Below are positions 6,268 to 7,728 of a DNA stretch of 7,728 nucleotides, piece by piece. Position 1 is the stretch's first letter. Each line of letters opens with the position of its first letter. Position numbers and translations under genes: made by a program. Origin of the DNA: Candidatus Heimdallarchaeota archaeon AB_125 (GTDB lineage Archaea > Asgardarchaeota > Heimdallarchaeia > Heimdallarchaeales > Heimdallarchaeaceae); contig MEHH01000124.1 of assembly GCA_001940755.1 (NCBI GenBank), positions 1 through 7,728 on the forward strand. The letters run 5' to 3'. The notes beneath the pieces are model-generated. The model did no database searches. It was not told where the DNA came from and saw nothing but the letters and a program-made list of their open reading frames with translations.

Positions 6268-7446
6268 TTAAGTTTCAACTGCTGATGCAGTCACACTTCC
6301 AGTGTCAGTGGTTAATGTAAACCTATACAAGGTTGTGGCTGTTGAATAAGCAGCGTTTTCATAATAACTGCCAGAACCAGGTAGACTAATACTGCCTGTT
6401 GCTGTATCAGCATATATATTGAACCCAATCGTGGAATTAAAGATAAAAGTAGCTGTTATACTTCCAGTATCTGTATCTGCATGAAAAACTGAAGCACTTT
6501 CAACAGTTAGGTTGAGATTCTGAGTTATTGACAAAGTTATACTTCCAGTATCTGTTTCAATATCCCATACAATATCATCTGGAACAATTAGATCAACATA
6601 TGTCAATGAAATACCTCCTGTATCTGTTTCAACTATTACTTCGTCAGTATTAAGATAAGTAAACACTCCGAGGTTCAAATCTACTCTACCTGTATCAGAA
6701 TGTAATTCCAGTTCTTGGATAGATGTATTAGTAGAACCAACTAGATTCATAGATACTTTTCCTGTATTAGTAGCCATATTGATATTTGAGAAATTTAACA
6801 TATCGATTCCATTTGTAGAAAGTGTTATGCTTCCTGTATCAGCATCAATAGTATAATTTGCATTTACAGAGGGGTGGAGTTTGATATCTATATCATAATC
6901 AAATACTGTTTTATCCCAAAACCAGAAACTTCGTGTTCCTGAATCAAAACTTACAGTAATATGATCTGCTCCATCCACCGTGCTTACAAAATTCTTCGCA
7001 TCTGCTAAATCTGCCCCAGGTCTTCCTCTCACGTCTAATGTAACTTCTATTAATTTAGTTAGTGTAGCGTCAAATGCTATATCTATTGAACCTACATCAT
7101 TATCTATATCTAAATCCACATTAGGGTAAGCTAAGGTAGTAACATCAAAATCCAATGTCCCGATATCTGCAAAATTTATTGCTCCTAAGGACATCATAAT
7201 GATTAGAGGAACTGCGAATAATGCAATTATACCAAATGCAAATCCCAATAGCTTAGGTCTTTGTCTTATTGGTCTATATGGACTTACAGGAGCATATTGC
7301 TTTGCTTGTCCGGGATGTGGGTCAGTTTTTACAGGCACAGCAGTTGGAACTCCTTGAACATCCTGTATACTTGCTCCACACATATGACAAAAGACAGCTT
7401 CTGCTGTCAAATTAGTACCACAATTGGTACAAAATCTTTCACTCAT
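6268..7446 (-). CDS. Zinc ribbon + membrane segment + DTG-repeat beta-solenoid protein
   Basis: This 392-residue paralogue of the 4561-5763 product has the same domain order. The zinc ribbon has Cys6, Cys9, Cys20 and Cys23 at identical spacing. The linker is longer and Pro-rich (28-64), with basic residues before the membrane helix (about 67-90), so the N terminus should face the cytoplasm. The outer part starts with the shared region (DVRGRPGADLADAKNF, 138-153; ITVSFDSG, 163-170; Trp-containing 174-177). The ladder follows, with turns at 203, 227, 251, 275, 299, 326, 349 and 381: four intervals of 24, then 27, 23 and 32. The turn residue is Asp in six of eight rungs (Asn227 and Ala349 are the exceptions), against Ser/Thr in the paralogue. 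Asp at solenoid turns could bind calcium, though this is inference. GTGAT stands five bases before the ATG. DUF4097-type adhesin-like fold; ligand unknown. Confidence 0.85.
   Translation of the reverse strand: MSERFCTNCGTNLTAEAVFCHMCGASIQDVQGVPTAVPVKTDPHPGQAKQYAPVSPYRPIRQRPKLLGFAFGIIALFAVPLIIMMSLGAINFADIGTLDFDVTTLAYPNVDLDIDNDVGSIDIAFDATLTKLIEVTLDVRGRPGADLADAKNFVSTVDGADHITVSFDSGTRSFWFWDKTVFDYDIDIKLHPSVNANYTIDADTGSITLSTNGIDMLNFSNINMATNTGKVSMNLVGSTNTSIQELELHSDTGRVDLNLGVFTYLNTDEVIVETDTGGISLTYVDLIVPDDIVWDIETDTGSITLSITQNLNLTVESASVFHADTDTGSITATFIFNSTIGFNIYADTATGSISLPGSGSYYENAAYSTATTLYRFTLTTDTGSVTASAVET
6298..6840 (-). repeat. 24-residue protein repeat ladder, eight DTG-type rungs
   Basis: Eight rungs, mainly DTGSI or DTGxV/I. 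Spacing matches the paralogue rung for rung, apart from one missing 24-residue unit and one extra residue in the 26/27 interval. Confidence 0.85.
6455..6555. repeat. Exact 20-bp direct repeat in two adjacent rungs
   Basis: The 20 bases at 6455-6474 recur exactly at 6536-6555, 81 bases (27 codons) apart. They encode the turns at Asp326 and Asp299 of the minus-strand solenoid protein. Other rungs are less alike at DNA level. This may mark recent conversion or a possible slippage site. Confidence 0.75.
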
Positions 7447-7451
7447 ATTTT

Positions 7452-7456
7452 ATCAC
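7452..7456 (-). promoter_or_regulatory. Shine-Dalgarno site GTGAT for the minus-strand solenoid gene
   Basis: On the minus strand GTGAT is followed by AAAAT and then ATG, a five-base spacing identical to that of the plus-strand paralogue. Confidence 0.5.
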
Positions 7457-7482
7457 TTTAATTTATAATTTCTAAAAACAAT

Positions 7483-7504
7483 TCTTTCAAGAAAGATTAT
7501 AAAC
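7483..7504 (-). promoter_or_regulatory. TATA-like box with adjoining palindrome
   Basis: On the minus strand GTTTATAATC (7504-7495) lies 49-58 bases ahead of the ATG at 7446. It overlaps a perfect palindrome TCTTTC-AA-GAAAGA (7483-7496) on its downstream side, where a bound regulator could block the promoter. The AT-rich box at 7462-7472 is too close to the start codon to be the TATA box. Confidence 0.3.
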
Positions 7505-7523
7505 ATATGCAATTACTGAAAAT

Positions 7524-7728
7524 TTATGATGCTTGAAGTTTTAGAACTATATCCCTAAGTTCAGATATTCTTTCCCTACACTTAGCTCGTTTTCTATTAA
7601 CTTCATTTACTGCTGTTACTTCCCCCTCTCTCAGAAGTTTCTCAGCAAGTCTTTGATATTCTCTAGACTGAACCTCAAGTTCTCTAAGTTCAAGAGAATG
7701 ACGTGTAAAGAGTCCTTTAACATTGAGA
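7524..7728 (-). CDS. C-terminal end of a coiled-coil protein, cut by the window edge
   Basis: On the minus strand a frame is open from the window end to a TAA at 7526-7524, giving 67 residues; the start is outside the window. The visible part is almost all charged helix: RHSLELRELEVQSREYQRLA (9-28) and a second helix RKRAKCRERISELRDIVLKL (45-64), joined by EGEVTAVNEVN (34-44). Leu/Ile spacing suggests a two-helix coiled-coil hairpin. No family is recognised. The downstream neighbour on the same strand, the DTG solenoid gene, starts 77 bases later with its own promoter. The lack of stops over 204 bases and protein-like composition support it as real, but it is short. Confidence 0.55.
   Translation of the reverse strand, partial: LNVKGLFTRHSLELRELEVQSREYQRLAEKLLREGEVTAVNEVNRKRAKCRERISELRDIVLKLQAS

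Noticed and set aside
4561..7446. The facing solenoid genes as inverted repeats of a transposon
   Set aside because: Similarity is at protein level over coding regions only; there is no transposase and no short terminal inverted repeats or target duplication.
7261..7461. Plus-strand open frame opposite the zinc ribbon of the DTG protein
   Set aside because: It is antisense to a well-supported coding region; the Cys/Ser/Trp-rich composition is what the reverse strand gives.
1..7728. tRNA, rRNA or CRISPR array
   Set aside because: No cloverleaf-like segment, no conserved rRNA stretch and no regularly spaced identical DNA repeats were seen; gaps between genes are all under about 140 bases.

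Overview
The window reads as AT-rich archaeal chromosome. The evidence is TATA-like boxes about 40-60 bases ahead of start codons, Shine-Dalgarno sites of the GGTGAT type (AGGTG, GTGAT), T-rich gene ends, short transcription units with their own promoters, and membrane proteins carrying an N-terminal zinc ribbon. The gene content resembles what is seen in Asgard archaea (Loki- or Heimdall-type). That placement is inference, since no marker gene is present. No phage, transposon, CRISPR or RNA gene was seen.

Layout. (1) 1-534 (+): the 3' end of a Yip1-like multi-pass membrane protein, cut by the window edge. (2) 674-1702 and 1831-2907 (+): two tandem paralogues, very acidic, secreted and C-terminally anchored, each with a calcium-binding-like Asp cluster; each gene is followed by an inverted repeat. 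(3) 2952-3767 (-): a class I methyltransferase-like protein with a degraded glycine loop, convergent with the previous gene and divergent from the next. (4) 3879-4484 (+): a histidine phosphatase with an intact active site. (5) 4561-5763 (+) and 6268-7446 (-): two paralogous membrane proteins made of a zinc ribbon, one membrane segment and a repeat ladder (DUF4097-like beta-solenoid). They flank a small C_GCAxxG_C_C redox-type protein at 5824-6255 (+). (6) 7524-7728 (-): the C-terminal coiled-coil end of an unrecognised protein that continues beyond the window.

The most striking structure is in the two zinc-ribbon proteins. The predicted outer domain carries a three-residue turn motif repeated at exactly 24 residues, (S/T)TG in one protein and mostly DTG in the other. 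The last intervals are near-identical in both (26/27, 23, 32), but one protein has exactly one more 24-residue unit. The turn residue has switched in almost every unit at once. This suggests copy-number change by whole coils and concerted change within each paralogue.

Taken together, much of the window encodes cell-envelope proteins: two acidic surface proteins, two solenoid surface proteins whose zinc ribbons would face the cytoplasm, and a Yip1-like membrane protein. The enzymes between them (phosphatase, methyltransferase-like, cysteine protein) have no evident metabolic link. I see no convincing single operon; most genes appear to have their own promoter and terminator.
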